A stretch of DNA of 64,000 nucleotides, taken from NCBI RefSeq assembly GCF_002234405.1, contig NZ_NMQT01000066.1, positions 1 through 64,000 of the forward strand, read 5' to 3'. Position 1 is the stretch's first letter. Every line of letters starts with the position of its first letter. This DNA comes from Amycolatopsis thailandensis. GTDB lineage: Bacteria > Actinomycetota > Actinomycetes > Mycobacteriales > Pseudonocardiaceae. Below the pieces are notes generated by a model. That model was not told where the DNA came from and did not search any database. It worked only from the letters and a program-made list of their open reading frames with translations. The translations under genes and the position numbers were made by a program. Positions 18,024 to 26,152 of the stretch are shown one piece after another.

Positions 18024-18038
18024 CGTGAGGAAATCATG
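17998..18038. promoter_or_regulatory. Strong hairpin upstream of a GAF-ANTAR gene
   Basis: CATGATTTCCTCACG (17998-18012) and CGTGAGGAAATCATG (18024-18038) form a perfect 15-bp stem with an 11-nt loop, about 130 bp before the GAF-ANTAR start. It may be a terminator of upstream transcription or a leader structure. ANTAR domains bind RNA hairpins in leaders, but the known ANTAR target has paired six-base loops, which this is not. Confidence 0.5.
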
Positions 18039-18165
18039 GAATCAAGGTTGAAAAAGACATCCCCGTCGACTATTTCACCTCCACACTCTTGAGCCCTATC
18101 CTGAACAGAGCGCCATTGCCGACGGACGGGCATGACTGTGTCTCACCCTGAACGTGGAGGTGGGG

Positions 18166-18786
18166 ATGAGGCTGACCGATGATCACGTCGCGTTGCTGGG
18201 CGTGGACGGGATGACGGTCTCCGCGACGACGAGCGGGGCCGCAGAGCTGGCATGGTCCTCCGATGAGGCCAGCGCCCGGCTCGACGACGAACAATTCACC
18301 TTCGGGGAAGGCCCTGTCGTCGACGCGATCGACACCGGCGCACCGGTGCTGTGCTCGGCACTGGACGTGACCGCGCGTTGGCCCGGTTTCACCGCGGCCG
18401 CGTTGAAACGGGACGTGCACGCGGTTTTCGCGTTCCCGGTGATGCTCGGTGCGATCACCATCGGCGCGCTGATGTGTCATCGGCGTGCGGCCGGGTCGAT
18501 GAACAACGCCGCGATGACCAAAGCTCTGGCACTGGCGGATTCCCTCACGCCGGCGTTGTTGACAAGCCCGGACGACTCTGCGGAGGAAGTGTGGTCGCAG
18601 CAACTCCATCGCGCCGAGGTACACCAGGCTACCGGCATGATCAGCGTCTTCCTGGACGTTTCGCTCGCCGAGGCCCTGTCCAGGCTGCGGGCCTACTCGC
18701 TCAGCCAGGATCGCCCGATCGCCGAGGTGGCTCGGGACATCGTCGCCAGGCGCCTCAGGCTGCCACGAGACTTCCGCTATTCATGA
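18166..18786 (+). CDS. GAF and ANTAR domain protein
   Basis: A 206-residue cytosolic signalling protein. Residues 1-125 are a GAF-like sensor (VALLGVDGMTVSATTSGAAE, FGEGPVVDAIDTGAPVL). Residues 145-200 form an ANTAR RNA-binding antiterminator domain (EVHQATGMISVFLDVSLAEA, then LSRLRAYSLSQDRPIAEVAR). The ATG at 18166 is preceded by GGAGG with 5-nt spacing, better than the GTG at 18154. It is followed after 54 bp by a second GAF-ANTAR gene on the same strand. Such proteins usually respond to stress or metabolite signals. The ligand is unknown. Confidence 0.85.
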   Translation: MRLTDDHVALLGVDGMTVSATTSGAAELAWSSDEASARLDDEQFTFGEGPVVDAIDTGAPVLCSALDVTARWPGFTAAALKRDVHAVFAFPVMLGAITIGALMCHRRAAGSMNNAAMTKALALADSLTPALLTSPDDSAEEVWSQQLHRAEVHQATGMISVFLDVSLAEALSRLRAYSLSQDRPIAEVARDIVARRLRLPRDFRYS

Positions 18787-18840
18787 CCTGCATGAGGCCA
18801 GGACACAGGAACGGCCAGCGGGCCGGGCGAGGACCTTGAG

Positions 18841-19566
18841 ATGGACAATCGGGACGAACGCTTGGCCGCTACCTTTGTCGAACTCGCCGATACCCTGGTG
18901 AGCGACTTCGATCTCGTCGAACTGCTGGACACCCTCGCGATCAGATGTACGGAGTTGCTGGGGGTTTCGGCCGCGGCGCTGCTGCTCGCACCTCCCGGGA
19001 TCGAACTCCGCCAGGTCGCGGCATCGGATTCGGGCTACGCCCTGTCCGATCTACTGGCCATGGCCCAGCACGATGGTCCAGCCTGGCAAAGCCACCACGA
19101 GGTGAGAGTCATCGGACCGATCGACCTGGACGGCGCGCGCACACAGTGGCCCGACTTCACCGAGGCCGCCGAGCGAGTCGGCTACCGGGAGATGTGCGCC
19201 GTCCCGATGCGTCTGCGTGACCAGGTCCTGGGCGCGCTGCTCCTGCTGAACATCCATCCCGCGAAACTATCGGCGACCGACGTCCAGCTGGCACAGGCAC
19301 TCGCCGACGCCGCGACGATCGGCATCCTGCACGAACGAGTCCTGCGGCAGCAGATCGATCTCGTCACCCAGCTGCACACCGCCCTGCAAAGCCGGATCCT
19401 GATCGAGCAAGCGAAAGGAATCCTCGCCGCCCGCACCGACACGAGTGTGGACCAGGCCTTCGAACTGATGCGCGGTCACGCCCGCCGCCACCTCCGCCGC
19501 ACCAGCGACATCGCCCGCCACGTCATCGACACCCGCGGCACACTGCCCGCTCCCGAGAACTCCTAG
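18841..19566 (+). CDS. GAF and ANTAR domain protein
   Basis: A 241-residue protein with a GAF domain at residues 20-165 (LLDTLAIRCTELLGVSAAAL, REMCAVPMRLRDQVLGALLL) and an ANTAR domain at 175-235 (LQSRILIEQAKGILAARTDT, FELMRGHARRHLRRTSDIAR). It is the longer and more canonical of two tandem GAF-ANTAR genes. The tandem arrangement suggests duplication followed by divergence. It is probably an RNA-binding transcription antiterminator whose activity depends on the GAF sensor. Confidence 0.9.
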   Translation: MDNRDERLAATFVELADTLVSDFDLVELLDTLAIRCTELLGVSAAALLLAPPGIELRQVAASDSGYALSDLLAMAQHDGPAWQSHHEVRVIGPIDLDGARTQWPDFTEAAERVGYREMCAVPMRLRDQVLGALLLLNIHPAKLSATDVQLAQALADAATIGILHERVLRQQIDLVTQLHTALQSRILIEQAKGILAARTDTSVDQAFELMRGHARRHLRRTSDIARHVIDTRGTLPAPENS

Positions 19567-19644
19567 ACCGAGACCATGTTGTCTGCGCCAGGACGACGTA
19601 CCCCCACCAGGTAGCGCGCACCTCACCCGAGCCGCTGGATCGGC

Positions 19645-19842
19645 CTACGTGGTGTGGTCGTCCAGGTGCAGGCGCCGGGTAAGGAAGGCGTAGGCACGCA
19701 GCCGGGTGAACGCCAGATCGGCTGGCACGGTGAGAGTGTCGGCGAGCAGGCCGGCGGCCTGCTGAACTTCCTTTCCATAGAAGCCAAGGCTGTCGCCCCG
19801 ACCTGAATCGCTACTGGCCAAGCTCGCCGCGCTGTGCAGCAC
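19645..19842 (-). pseudogene. Truncated ANTAR-domain remnant
   Basis: A 65-residue frame contains EVQQAAGLLADTLTVPADLA then FTRLRAYAFLTRRLHLDD. This aligns with the ANTAR domain of the gene at 18166 (EVHQATGMISVFLDVSLAEA, LSRLRAYSL...RRLRL), but it lacks the segment between the AYAF helix and the RRLxL end and has no GAF domain. It lies on the opposite strand to the two intact genes. It could be a very small regulator, but an internally deleted relic is more likely. Confidence 0.55.
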
Positions 19843-19932
19843 CAGGGGGCAGTATCGCGTCCCGGACAGACCCCGCCCTCTACGGCACTTACGACACGGT
19901 CCAGGACAAGCTCGCCAAGTGACCCGTGAAGG

Positions 19933-19966
19933 CCGCCTCGAGAGATCCGAAGATCTCTCGAGGCGG
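19933..19966. terminator. Bidirectional terminator hairpin
   Basis: CCGCCTCGAGAGATC (19933-19947) pairs perfectly with GATCTCTCGAGGCGG (19952-19966) around a CGAA tetraloop. It lies just beyond the end of the alcohol dehydrogenase gene (19984). On the plus strand, a short frame ending LYGTYDTVQDKLAK and a stop at 19922 precedes it and looks like the tail of a lost gene. Confidence 0.8.
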
Positions 19967-19983
19967 TCTTGCCCAAACAGGAT

Positions 19984-21153
19984 TCAAGGGCGGAAGACAG
20001 CGCGGACGCAGTCGTCCTTCTTGTTCTTGAACAAGTCGTAACCACGGGGCGCGTCGTCCAGCGGCAACACGTGCGTGGCGAGATGGTCGGTCGAGAGTTC
20101 TCCCTTGGCGAGGCGGTCCAGCAACATGGGGATGTAGCGCTGACCGTGTTGCTGCGCGCCGCGCAGGGTGAGGCCCTTGTTCATCATGGCGCCGAGCGGG
20201 AATTTGTCGACGAAACCGCTGAACACCCCGAGGACGAACACCGAGCCGCCCTTGCGGCAGTTGTAGATGGCCTCCCGCACGGCGATGGGCCGGTCGGTTT
20301 CCAGCTTGAGCTTGCTCTTGACCTGGTCGTAAACGTGCTGTGGTCCGAAGCTGTGGGCTTCACAGCCGACCGCCTCGATGCACACGTCGGGACCCCGGCC
20401 ACCGGTCGCCTCACGCAGCGCGGCACCCACGTCGGTGTCCGCGTAGTTCAAGGTCTCGACCCCGAAGACCCGCTCGGCCTGGTCGAGCCGGTAGCCCAAC
20501 CGGTCGATGACGAAGACCCGTTCGGCTCCCAGGAGCTGGGCCGCGCGGGCGGCCATCTGACCGACCGCGCCACAGCCCCAGACCGCGACCACGTCGCCGG
20601 GCCGGACGCCGCCGAGATCGGCTCCCATCCAGCCGGTCGGTCCCGAATCCGAAGAGAACAGGGCACTCAGGTCGTCGACGCCTTCCGGGATCGGGATGGC
20701 GGTGTGGTCGGCGAAGGGCACCCGGACGTACTCCGCGTGACTGCCCTTGAACCCGCCCATCGCGTGGGAGTAGCCGAAGATGCCACCAGGATCGGCACCC
20801 CACAGAGCCTGGGTGATTCCCGGGTTGGTGTTGGTGTTGTCGCACAGCGACCACAGGTCGTGGCCGCAGTACCAGCATTCACCGCAGCCGATGAACGAGC
20901 ACACCACCACCCGGTCACCGACCTTGTGCCGGGTCACCCCGGGGCTGGTTTCGACGACCTCGCCCATGAATTCGTGCCCGATCACGTCACCCGCCTGCAT
21001 GAAGGGGATGTGCCCGGTCAGCAGATGCAGGTCCGAGCCGCAGGACGTGCTGAGCCCTACCTTCAGGATGAGATCCTTGTCGTTCTGGATCCGGGGGTCC
21101 GGGACGTTCTGCACCCGGACGTCGTTGACGCCTTCCCAGCAGAGTGCCCTCAC
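19984..21153 (-). CDS. Zinc-dependent alcohol dehydrogenase
   Basis: A 389-residue medium-chain dehydrogenase. The catalytic zinc ligands are in STSCGSDLHLLTGH and GHEFMGEV. A four-cysteine structural zinc loop is visible in GCGECWYCGHDLWSLCD, and the nucleotide-binding motif is WGCGAVGQMAARAA. An insertion rich in Lys near residue 280 (VYDQVKSKLKLETDRP) is typical of the glutathione-independent formaldehyde-dehydrogenase-like subgroup. The start is GTG 21153, which overlaps the stop of the upstream small gene by 4 nt (GTGA). It probably oxidises small alcohols or aldehydes with NAD(P). Confidence 0.9.
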   Translation of the reverse strand: MRALCWEGVNDVRVQNVPDPRIQNDKDLILKVGLSTSCGSDLHLLTGHIPFMQAGDVIGHEFMGEVVETSPGVTRHKVGDRVVVCSFIGCGECWYCGHDLWSLCDNTNTNPGITQALWGADPGGIFGYSHAMGGFKGSHAEYVRVPFADHTAIPIPEGVDDLSALFSSDSGPTGWMGADLGGVRPGDVVAVWGCGAVGQMAARAAQLLGAERVFVIDRLGYRLDQAERVFGVETLNYADTDVGAALREATGGRGPDVCIEAVGCEAHSFGPQHVYDQVKSKLKLETDRPIAVREAIYNCRKGGSVFVLGVFSGFVDKFPLGAMMNKGLTLRGAQQHGQRYIPMLLDRLAKGELSTDHLATHVLPLDDAPRGYDLFKNKKDDCVRAVFRP

Positions 21154-21575
21154 AGCCGTCCACCCTTCTGCGCGTTGCGGGTCATCTTTCGCAGGACCTT
21201 GCCGAGGGGCCCGGGATGAGTGGACGGAGGATCCGCCTGGAGCACGATTCCCGTTTCGATGAGCGACTTCGCCTTGCGGAGAGCGGAACGCAGATCCCCG
21301 CGCGACACCTTGGTCCCGGCCGGGCGGGCGCGCAATTCGGTGCCCTTGTCCCCTGCCGCGGGTACGATGCGCAGTTCGATGTCGTCGCCCAGCCGCGCCA
21401 ACGGTTCCGGTAGCGAGTCCATCGGCCCCACGTCGTCGGGCGGGCGGTTGACGGTCACCGCGAGCCAATGGTCGTCATGGTCCGCGGCCGGTCCGCGCAA
21501 GCCGCGGATGACGGTGACGGCGACCACGCCGGCACCTCCGACGGCGGCCGCGGTGACTGTTCGTGCTGTTGTCAT
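21150..21575 (-). CDS. Conserved hypothetical protein, N-terminal membrane segment
   Basis: A 141-residue protein beginning [20 protein letters not shown], a weak membrane anchor or signal, then [20 protein letters not shown], a region with [20 protein letters not shown], and a C-terminal [20 protein letters not shown]. Similar proteins occur in actinomycetes next to the same type of dehydrogenase, which matches the 4-nt overlap here. The pattern recalls a degenerate SRPBCC/cyclase-like domain, but I cannot assign it. It is probably a membrane-associated partner of the dehydrogenase. Confidence 0.7.
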   Translation of the reverse strand: MTTARTVTAAAVGGAGVVAVTVIRGLRGPAADHDDHWLAVTVNRPPDDVGPMDSLPEPLARLGDDIELRIVPAAGDKGTELRARPAGTKVSRGDLRSALRKAKSLIETGIVLQADPPSTHPGPLGKVLRKMTRNAQKGGRL

Positions 21576-21613
21576 TCGTCTGCCTTTCCTCGCGGATAAG
21601 CTCGGGGCTTCGA

Positions 21614-22018
21614 TCAGTCCGGTGGCGGCGGGGTGCGGATCTCGTCAGGCACGGAACCCCCGGGGAAATCTGCCGCGATACCGAGGTTTTCCGCGTAATC
21701 GAGACTGTCCGGCCGTGTGTTGTCCACACGCTCCTCCCGCTCACGATCGGTGGCCTCCGCCGTCTCGCCGACGTCCGGACGTTCCTCGGCCAGCCGCTCA
21801 CCGAGCGGAGCGGGATGTGCCTGTTCCCACGACGTCATGCCGTGCTTGGTCACCCCGCTCCAATGCTCCGGTGGATCCATTCCCTCTTCGAGCGGGTCCA
21901 CACGCAGCCGGTCTTCATCGAGGTCCTCGGCGCTGTTCAGCGCGGCCGGATCGCTCTCGACCTGATCGGGTGCCCCGGTGTCCTGCGGAGGGTCGTAGGA
22001 CTGATCGTGCTCGAGCAT
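21614..22018 (-). CDS. DUF5709-like acidic protein
   Basis: A 134-residue, strongly acidic, probably disordered protein. The segment [20 protein letters not shown] followed by [20 protein letters not shown] resembles the actinobacterial DUF5709 family (PPE/W motif then a repeated RLxxE unit). No membrane segment is seen. It lies 38 bp upstream of the small protein at 21575 and downstream of the hemerythrin gene, all on the minus strand, so this may be a stress operon. Function unknown. Confidence 0.7.
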   Translation of the reverse strand: MLEHDQSYDPPQDTGAPDQVESDPAALNSAEDLDEDRLRVDPLEEGMDPPEHWSGVTKHGMTSWEQAHPAPLGERLAEERPDVGETAEATDREREERVDNTRPDSLDYAENLGIAADFPGGSVPDEIRTPPPPD

Positions 22019-22042
22019 GGTTTTCCTTTCCTGGCGCCAGGA

Positions 22043-22597
22043 TCAGCGGCCAAGGGCGTTGCGGATGGCGTCGCGGGCCCGGTCCATGATCGCGACGGGC
22101 GGGCCGAGCAGGAGGTTCGCGGTCGCGCTCTCGACCCCGGGGTGGGGGTGGGTCGGCGCGATCGCCTCCGCCACCCGTACGGTCGCGGCCATCGCGCGCA
22201 GCCTGTCCGGTCCATGCGCCACGCGCAGCAGCGGGAACTCCTCCTTTTCCTCGTGTTCGGCGTGGGCGAGAACGTCTTCGCGCAGCTGGACGAGCAAGGT
22301 GTCGAAGCCTTCCGCGTCCGGGCCCATCTCGGTCAGGGTGACCAGCAACCGCTTGGCGCGGTGTTCCTCGCCGATCCGGGCTTCCACGACGTGCTCGCCA
22401 TCCTGAAGAGCCCGCACTTCGGGATGGACCACCTCCTCTTCCGCCGTCTCGTGCACGGCGAGCAACCGCACCAGGTCGCGGAACAGGTCCCGGCGCCGTT
22501 CTCCTTCCGCGGTCTCCAGCTCGGTGAACAGCAGCCGTATTTCGTCGTGCTGGCGGTGCAGCAAGGCGATGACGTCTTCGTTTTCTTTGTCGGCCAC
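22043..22597 (-). CDS. Hemerythrin-like domain protein
   Basis: A 184-residue HHE-domain protein. The iron-binding histidine pattern is clear: [32 protein letters not shown] and [13 protein letters not shown]. The domain covers residues 5-150 and the rest is helical ([16 protein letters not shown]). Such proteins bind O2, NO or iron and help in oxidative or nitrosative stress. The start is GTG 22597 with GAGGGAAG upstream; the frame extends beyond this, but without a better site. It is divergent from the cytochrome oxidase gene, which fits a shared oxygen theme. Confidence 0.88.
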   Translation of the reverse strand: MADKENEDVIALLHRQHDEIRLLFTELETAEGERRRDLFRDLVRLLAVHETAEEEVVHPEVRALQDGEHVVEARIGEEHRAKRLLVTLTEMGPDAEGFDTLLVQLREDVLAHAEHEEKEEFPLLRVAHGPDRLRAMAATVRVAEAIAPTHPHPGVESATANLLLGPPVAIMDRARDAIRNALGR

Positions 22598-22741
22598 GGA
22601 TTTCTTCCCTCTTGTCCGGCGGACGTTTCGGTTTCCGGCGGGTTCCCCCATCACCGCGCTTCACACCTCACCGCGAAAAGTGTGGGAACCGAGTGGCCGG
22701 GTACACGCGTGCGACGCCCCGGACGAAGGACAGGTACCGCG

Positions 22742-24514
22742 ATGACTCAGACGCCGTCACGGCTCGCCCCGGTCCCGCACGCACCTCGCCGGACAGGCAA
22801 GCGGGGGAACGCCCTGCTGAAGCTGATGAGGACGACGGACCCGAAGACGATCGGCGTGGTGTACATGGTCACGTCGTTCGGGTTCTTCCTGATCGGCGGG
22901 CTGACGGCGCTCCTGATGCGCGGCGAACTGGCCAGGCCCGGGCTGCAGTTCCTGTCGCCGGAGCAGTACAACCAGCTGTTCACCATGCACGGCACGATCA
23001 TGCTGCTGCTCTACGCGACACCGAACGTGTTCGCCTTCGCCAACTTCCTCGTGCCCCTCCAGATCGGATCGCCTGACGTCGCCTTTCCCCGGCTGAACGC
23101 CTTCTCGTACTGGCTGTACCTGTTCGGCGCGCTGATCGTGCTCAGCGGATACCTGACCCCGGGCGGGCCACCGGACTTCGGCTGGACCGCCTACACGCCG
23201 CTGTCCACCGCCGTGCACTCACCGGGAGTGGGCGGAGACCTCTGGATCGCGGGGCTGATCGTGACCGGACTCGGCACGATCCTCGGCGCGGTCAACATGG
23301 TCACCACGATCGCCTGTCTGCGCTGTCCGGGAATGCTCATGTGGCGAATGCCGATCTTCACCTGGAACATCCTGTTCACCAGCATCCTGATCCTGATCGC
23401 GTTCCCGATCCTGACCGCGGCGCTGTTCGGGCTGATGGCCGATCGTCACCTCGGGTCGCACGTGTTCGATCCGGCCAACGGCGGGGTGATCCTGTGGCAG
23501 CACCTGTTCTGGTTCTTCGGCCATCCCGAGGTCTACATCGTCGCGTTGCCGTACTTCGGCATCGTCAGCGAGATCGTCCCGGTGTTCAGCCGGAAACCGT
23601 TGTTCGGCTACAAGACCATGGTCTTCGCGACCATCGCCATCACCGCACTGTCGGCGGCGGTGTGGGCGCACCACATGTTCGCCACCGGCGCGGTCCTGCT
23701 GCCGTTCTTCTCGATCATGACCTTCCTCATCGCCGTGCCGACCGGGATCAAGTTCTTCAACTGGATCGGCACCATGGGGAAAGGACAGCTAACCTTCGAA
23801 TCACCGATGCTGTGGTCCATCGGATTCCTTGTGACGTTCCTGCTCGGCGGGCTCACCGGGATCATCCTCGCCTCCCCGCCGCTGGACTTCCACATCCACG
23901 ACACCTACTTCGTCGTGGCGCATTTCCACTACGTCCTGTTCGGCACCATCGTGTTCGCCACCTTCGCCGGAATCTACTTCTGGTTCCCCAAGATCACCGG
24001 CCGCATGATGAACGAGGGACTGGCGAAATGGCATTTCTGGACCACATTCATCGGCTTCCACACCACGTTCCTCGTCCAGCACTGGCTCGGCAACGCCGGA
24101 ATGCCGCGTCGTTACGCCGACTACCTGCACAGCGACCAGTTCACCGGCATGCACACGGCCTCCACGATCGGTGCGTTCCTGCTCGGCCTTTCCGTGCTGC
24201 CGTTCATCTGGAACGTGGTCAAGAGCTACCGGTACGGCGAACCGGTGGACGTCGATGACCCGTGGGGACACGGGAACTCCCTCGAATGGGCCACCACCAG
24301 CCCGCCACCCCGGCACAATTTCCTCGAATTACCCCGGATTCGCTCCGAACGCCCCGCTTTCGAACTGCACTACCCGCACATGATCGAACGCATCCGCGAC
24401 GAAGCACACCGCACCACCGGGCACCCTGGGGATGCCGCGGATCCGGCCGAAATCGCCGCCTCGGCCACCCAGCCGGACGACCAGGGCCCCAGCAGCGACC
24501 CGCGCGGACGCTGA
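22742..24514 (+). CDS. ctaD: Cytochrome c oxidase subunit I
   Basis: A 590-residue heme-copper oxidase catalytic subunit with about 12 membrane helices. Heme a ligand His is in FTMHGTIM. The CuB site is in [16 protein letters not shown] (with the crosslinked Tyr) and WAHHMF. The heme a3 and second heme a ligands are in [12 protein letters not shown]-pathway lysine is in PTGIKFFNW and a D-pathway aspartate in [11 protein letters not shown]. It reduces O2 while pumping protons. No subunit II, III or IV gene lies nearby, so this is an orphan copy that must borrow other subunits. Divergent from the hemerythrin gene. Confidence 0.95.
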   Translation: MTQTPSRLAPVPHAPRRTGKRGNALLKLMRTTDPKTIGVVYMVTSFGFFLIGGLTALLMRGELARPGLQFLSPEQYNQLFTMHGTIMLLLYATPNVFAFANFLVPLQIGSPDVAFPRLNAFSYWLYLFGALIVLSGYLTPGGPPDFGWTAYTPLSTAVHSPGVGGDLWIAGLIVTGLGTILGAVNMVTTIACLRCPGMLMWRMPIFTWNILFTSILILIAFPILTAALFGLMADRHLGSHVFDPANGGVILWQHLFWFFGHPEVYIVALPYFGIVSEIVPVFSRKPLFGYKTMVFATIAITALSAAVWAHHMFATGAVLLPFFSIMTFLIAVPTGIKFFNWIGTMGKGQLTFESPMLWSIGFLVTFLLGGLTGIILASPPLDFHIHDTYFVVAHFHYVLFGTIVFATFAGIYFWFPKITGRMMNEGLAKWHFWTTFIGFHTTFLVQHWLGNAGMPRRYADYLHSDQFTGMHTASTIGAFLLGLSVLPFIWNVVKSYRYGEPVDVDDPWGHGNSLEWATTSPPPRHNFLELPRIRSERPAFELHYPHMIERIRDEAHRTTGHPGDAADPAEIAASATQPDDQGPSSDPRGR

Positions 24515-24519
24515 CGCTG

Positions 24520-24786
24520 TCACGCCGATTCGGGAACCAGCGCCCGGTCGATCCCGGATCGCAGCCGGCGGCGCAGTTCGACGACCAGGGCGGGATCGGC
24601 GTAGGCCAGCGTTTCGAGGTCGACCTCTCGCGGTATCGGCACTTCGGCGGGGAGCAGCGAGTCCAGGACCAGCCCTGCCGCGCACAAGGCCAGCGCGTCG
24701 TCCGCCGCCGGCGGCAGATCCACCACCTCACGGAGCCACGGTGTCACCAGCACCTTGCGTTGCTCCGACGTGAGGTCGGCGGACAT
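24520..24786 (-). CDS. Hypothetical protein downstream of an ANTAR gene
   Basis: An 88-residue soluble protein starting MSADLTSEQRKVLVTPWLRE from the ATG at 24786, with a GAGGATGAG site before it. The rest is helical and acidic (DDALALCAAGLVLDSLLPAE, DPALVVELRRRLRSGIDRAL). No family is recognised. It follows the small ANTAR gene by 17 bp on the same strand, so the two probably form an operon and may function together. It ends 5 bp after the ctaD stop, convergent with it. Confidence 0.55.
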   Translation of the reverse strand: MSADLTSEQRKVLVTPWLREVVDLPPAADDALALCAAGLVLDSLLPAEVPIPREVDLETLAYADPALVVELRRRLRSGIDRALVPESA

Positions 24787-24803
24787 CTCATCCTCGGGCG
24801 GCT

Positions 24804-24995
24804 TCACGCCGACCACGGTGCCCGGCCGGTCGACGCCACCAAAGCAGCGCACCGTGACAGCGAGATGTGCCGACGGCGCGCCATCTCCCTCAGCTCACCA
24901 CCAGCCCGCTCACGGTTGACACCCCGAGCGACCAAAATGGCCTCCGCCCGCTCGACATCACCAACGGGCACGATCGCTTTCCTGCGAAACAACAC
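24804..24995 (-). CDS. Small ANTAR-only protein
   Basis: A 63-residue protein. After VLFRRKAIVPVGD it shows DVERAEAILVARGVNRERAG and ELREMARRRHISLSRCAALV, which aligns with the ANTAR three-helix fold; the conserved hydrophobic and basic positions are kept. It has no sensor domain. The GTG at 24995 is preceded by GGAGGAAAC, a good site. It is either a stand-alone ANTAR regulator or the preserved tail of a larger gene. Followed by the hypothetical gene at 24786. Confidence 0.55.
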   Translation of the reverse strand: MLFRRKAIVPVGDVERAEAILVARGVNRERAGGELREMARRRHISLSRCAALVASTGRAPWSA

Positions 24996-25061
24996 TACGT
25001 TTCCTCCAGCGGCACTCCACGACGACTCACGACATCTACCCACGAGCCCCGTACCTCAATC

Positions 25062-25199
25062 GTGAAACTTGCGGCCGCGGGCCCGGTTTCCCGGCACGTG
25101 CTTACCACCATCGGCGCCGTTCTCGCCGTCATGGGTGTGGTTCTCGCGATTCTCGGCGGCACGGGACGCAAGGTGGACGGCCGCGCCCGCTGGTTCTGA
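25062..25199 (+). CDS. Small membrane protein resembling DUF6131
   Basis: A 45-residue frame with one hydrophobic helix (LTTIGAVLAVMGVVLAILGG) followed by TGRKVDGRARWF. The end matches the C-terminus of DUF6131 small membrane proteins (LLGxTGRxVxGRRHYW). The N-terminal helix of that family is missing, so this may be a truncated copy. The start is a GTG without a clear ribosome-binding site. Confidence 0.4.
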   Translation: MKLAAAGPVSRHVLTTIGAVLAVMGVVLAILGGTGRKVDGRARWF

Positions 25200-25206
25200 G
25201 CCGATC

Positions 25207-25615
25207 GTCGTGGGAATCGACGGCCCCGGTCCACGTTTCACCGACGTCGACCGAGCGATCACCGAGCTGATCGGCCTGTGCGGCGGATTCTCGCTGGCGC
25301 TCGGACTGATCGCGGCCCGTATCCGAACCGACCCTGACCTTCTGACCGACCTCGTCACCGAACTCCGGGACCTCGGTCTGGAGGCTCTGGAGTCCGACGA
25401 CCCCACCGCCAGCCTGCCCACGGTTCTGTCCTGGTCACTGCGCCACCTCACCGACAGGCAGCCCGCGCTGTTTGGTCTGCTGGGCATCGCGCCGGCCCTG
25501 ATACCACACTGCCGGCCGTGGTCTCTCTCACCGACCGGCCAGCAGCTGGGGCACGTTCAGTGTTGTCGGGGATGGAGGATGCGTCTTTCCGCGAGTGCCA
25601 ATACGCCGTCAGTTG
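25207..25615 (+). pseudogene. AfsR/SARP-type NB-ARC regulator fragment with frameshift
   Basis: Plus-strand translation gives AITELIGLCGGFSLALGLIA, then DLVTELRDLGLEALESDDPT and VLSWSLRHLTDRQPALFGLL, the typical end of the NB-ARC domain of AfsR-like regulators. After LLGIAP a single-base deletion near 25495 shifts the frame; the new frame continues PDTTLPAVVSLTDRPAAGAR and MEDASF before a stop at 25613. The SARP domain, P-loop and tetratricopeptide parts are absent. It is a relic of a pathway regulator. Confidence 0.7.
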
Positions 25616-25704
25616 ACGAGAGAGTCGTTCGAACAGCTACACGCAGCGGGCCCCGACGAGAAGCATTGCCAGGAGACGACGAGGTCCACCGAGTCGCGTC
25701 GGAC

Positions 25705-26091
25705 TCAGGTCGCCGGGCCCTGCGTCGACGGCGCCGCGGAGATCACCGTGTCCAAAGCCCGGCGGGAGGTGCTGAGGTCCTCGATGGCCTGGTCGATCCG
25801 ATCGCGCTCCCGTCGCAACTGCGCGATGAGGTCCGGGCAGGTCGGCACCAGCCTTTCGCCGTCCTCGCGGATGCACGGCAACACCGAGGAGATCGTCGCG
25901 GTGGACAACCCAGCGGCCAGCAGACCCCGGATCCTGCGCACCACGGCGACGTCGGAGGTCGGGTACTCCCGGTAACCGCTCGGTCGGCGTTGCGGCCGAA
26001 GCAGCCCCTGCTCTTCGTAGTAGCGCAACAGCCGATGGCTCACGCCGCTGCGCCGGGACAACTCGCCGATCCTGATCGTCCGCACCGACAC
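25705..26091 (-). CDS. MerR family transcriptional regulator
   Basis: A 128-residue MerR regulator. The winged helix begins RIGELSRRSGVSHRLLRYYE followed by EQGLLRPQRRPSGYREY, and a dimerisation helix is at about residues 75-115 (LIAQLRRERDRIDQAIEDLS). Two cysteines occur (VLPCIRE, VPTCPD), but no known metal-site pattern. It is divergent from an MFS exporter gene. I prefer the GTG at 26091, because the frame upstream of it runs through the exporter promoter; an ATG at 26130 is the alternative. It probably represses or activates the exporter in response to a drug-like ligand. Confidence 0.88.
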   Translation of the reverse strand: MSVRTIRIGELSRRSGVSHRLLRYYEEQGLLRPQRRPSGYREYPTSDVAVVRRIRGLLAAGLSTATISSVLPCIREDGERLVPTCPDLIAQLRRERDRIDQAIEDLSTSRRALDTVISAAPSTQGPAT

Positions 26092-26113
26092 TGCGACTCC
26101 CGCCACACCACAG

Positions 26114-26143
26114 TTGACTCTCACATCCATGTCAGACTCTACG
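26114..26143 (+). promoter_or_regulatory. Candidate MerR-controlled promoter of the MFS gene
   Basis: TTGACT at 26114-26119 and TCTACG at 26138-26143 are separated by 18 bp. The imperfect dyad TCACATCCATGTCA lies in the spacer, as is usual for MerR-controlled promoters. The ATG at 26153 would lie about 10 bp after the -10, giving a leaderless mRNA. This is inference from layout. Confidence 0.4.
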
Positions 26144-26152
26144 GTCCGCCGT

